Positions 63,455-64,000 of a stretch of DNA of 64,000 nt are shown one piece after another; the stretch's first letter is position 1; each line of letters opens with the position of its first letter. The notes under the pieces are model-generated. The model saw nothing but the letters and a program-made list of their open reading frames with translations, had not been told where the DNA came from and searched no databases. The DNA comes from an uncultured Bacteroides sp. (GTDB taxonomy: Bacteria; Bacteroidota; Bacteroidia; Bacteroidales; Bacteroidaceae): assembly GCA_947074205.1 (NCBI GenBank), contig CAMTOQ010000012.1, positions 1 to 64,000 on the forward strand. The letters run 5' to 3'. The position numbers and the translations under genes were made by a program.

Positions 63455-63617
63455 ATTCTAACGATTCTATTTGTTACGAAACAAGGGGGCACTGCATCCA
63501 ACCGGATACAATACACCCTAATTTGGTGCAAATAAACAAATAAAATGTGAGCTTAAAGGTTGATTTTAACAAACGTTAGAAAATAAGATGCTGTCTTACC
63601 ACTCCTTTCAGCGCTGG

Positions 63618-64000
63618 TCATACAAATCGTAAGGTAAATTGTGTGAGCTGTTTATCGTTTCTATAAGGCGATAGAGTGAGTGTACCTCCACATTGACGCA
63701 TTATCTGGCGGCTCAAACTGAGACCGATACCACACCCATCGGGCTTAGTGGTAAAGAACGGAACAAAAATCTGTGTGGCTTCCTCTGAAGATATTACCGG
63801 CCCATTATTGGCCACTTCAATCAGTACTGCTTGCTGCTCGTCGCAATAGGCTTTGAGATGTATCTCGCCCTTTGGATTATCCCCAATGGCTTGCAAGGCA
63901 TTGTTTAGCAGGTTGGTAACAACTTGTCCCACCAATTGTTCGTCGGCATAAAGCATCAAGTCATCATCTATGCGACTAAGAAAGATGCCGACCTCGGAGA
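63618..64000 (-). CDS. Sensor histidine kinase, C-terminal ATPase part (fragment)
   Basis: The frame stays open to the right edge of the window, so the gene extends beyond it. The visible 127 residues are the HATPase domain: N box NLLNNALQAI, G1 box in VANNGPVIS with Asn replacing the usual Asp (DNGxGI), F-box FVPFFTTK, and G2 box GCGIGLSLSRQI. The dimerisation and His-box region is off the edge. The layout is like NtrB-type or short soluble histidine kinases. The 163-base gap to the methyltransferase gene has no clear promoter. Confidence 0.85.
   Translation of the reverse strand, partial: SEVGIFLSRIDDDLMLYADEQLVGQVVTNLLNNALQAIGDNPKGEIHLKAYCDEQQAVLIEVANNGPVISSEEATQIFVPFFTTKPDGCGIGLSLSRQIMRQCGGTLTLSPYRNDKQLTQFTLRFV

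Overview
The window looks like the chromosome of a Bacteroidales species, most likely Bacteroidaceae. The evidence is promoter boxes of the form TTTG / TAnnTTTG, near absence of Shine-Dalgarno sequences, many Bacteroidetes-specific families (DUF3098, DUF4271, DUF4861, a DUF3836-like protein, S46 and S9 dipeptidyl peptidases, KduI/KduD) and a moderate GC content. Almost all of it is vertically inherited housekeeping sequence. No transposase, integrase, phage gene or CRISPR array was seen.

Layout. 1-14.6 kb: the 3' end of a PfkB sugar kinase, a DEAD-box RNA helicase with a long leader, a lipoprotein tyrosine phosphatase, an EamA transporter, an S46 peptidase, a run ruvB-flippase-DUF389, an AlkD-like repair protein, an SpmA/SpmB-like membrane protein, ybeY and an unknown lipoprotein. 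14.6-24.7 kb: a forward block mnmG-apt-uvrC-dtd-MazG-like-deoC, with a near-perfect parS site between mnmG and apt, then a reverse polyprenyl diphosphate synthase and forward polA. 24.7-28.2 kb: the only stretch that looks accessory. It holds a 22-bp tandem-repeat element, an unrecognised membrane protein with zinc-ribbon-like cysteines, a 110-bp inverted-repeat element, a second inverted repeat and a small secreted protein. 28.2-44.6 kb: forward genes for serine acetyltransferase, a THUMP RNA methyltransferase with an arginine-rich repeat tail, dipeptidyl peptidase IV, purD, a membrane protein, a YqaA-like protein, mnmD, a metal ABC pair without permease, a large DUF2723 membrane protein, a polysaccharide deacetylase, queG, a DyP peroxidase and a small tail-anchored protein.

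44.7-64 kb is all on the reverse strand: a uronate block (uxuA, kduI, kduD, DUF4861) in which two routes meet at 2-keto-3-deoxygluconate; tRNA-Gln(TTG); tyrS; the chain LOG-DUF4271-hemD-rnpA-yidD-tatD; a sialate O-acetylesterase; metK with a long leader; the envelope/tRNA cluster methyltransferase-ftsX-DUF3098-uppP-truB-queA-folK; and a truncated histidine kinase.

Themes. tRNA wobble modification recurs (MnmG and MnmD for mnm5s2U; QueG and QueA for queuosine; TruB; the tRNA-Gln that MnmG/MnmD would modify). Peptide and uronate use fits a gut or host-associated saccharolytic and proteolytic life. The observations most worth following are the two-copy 22-bp repeat element, the accessory interval around 25-28 kb, the parS site, and the structured leaders of deaD and metK.
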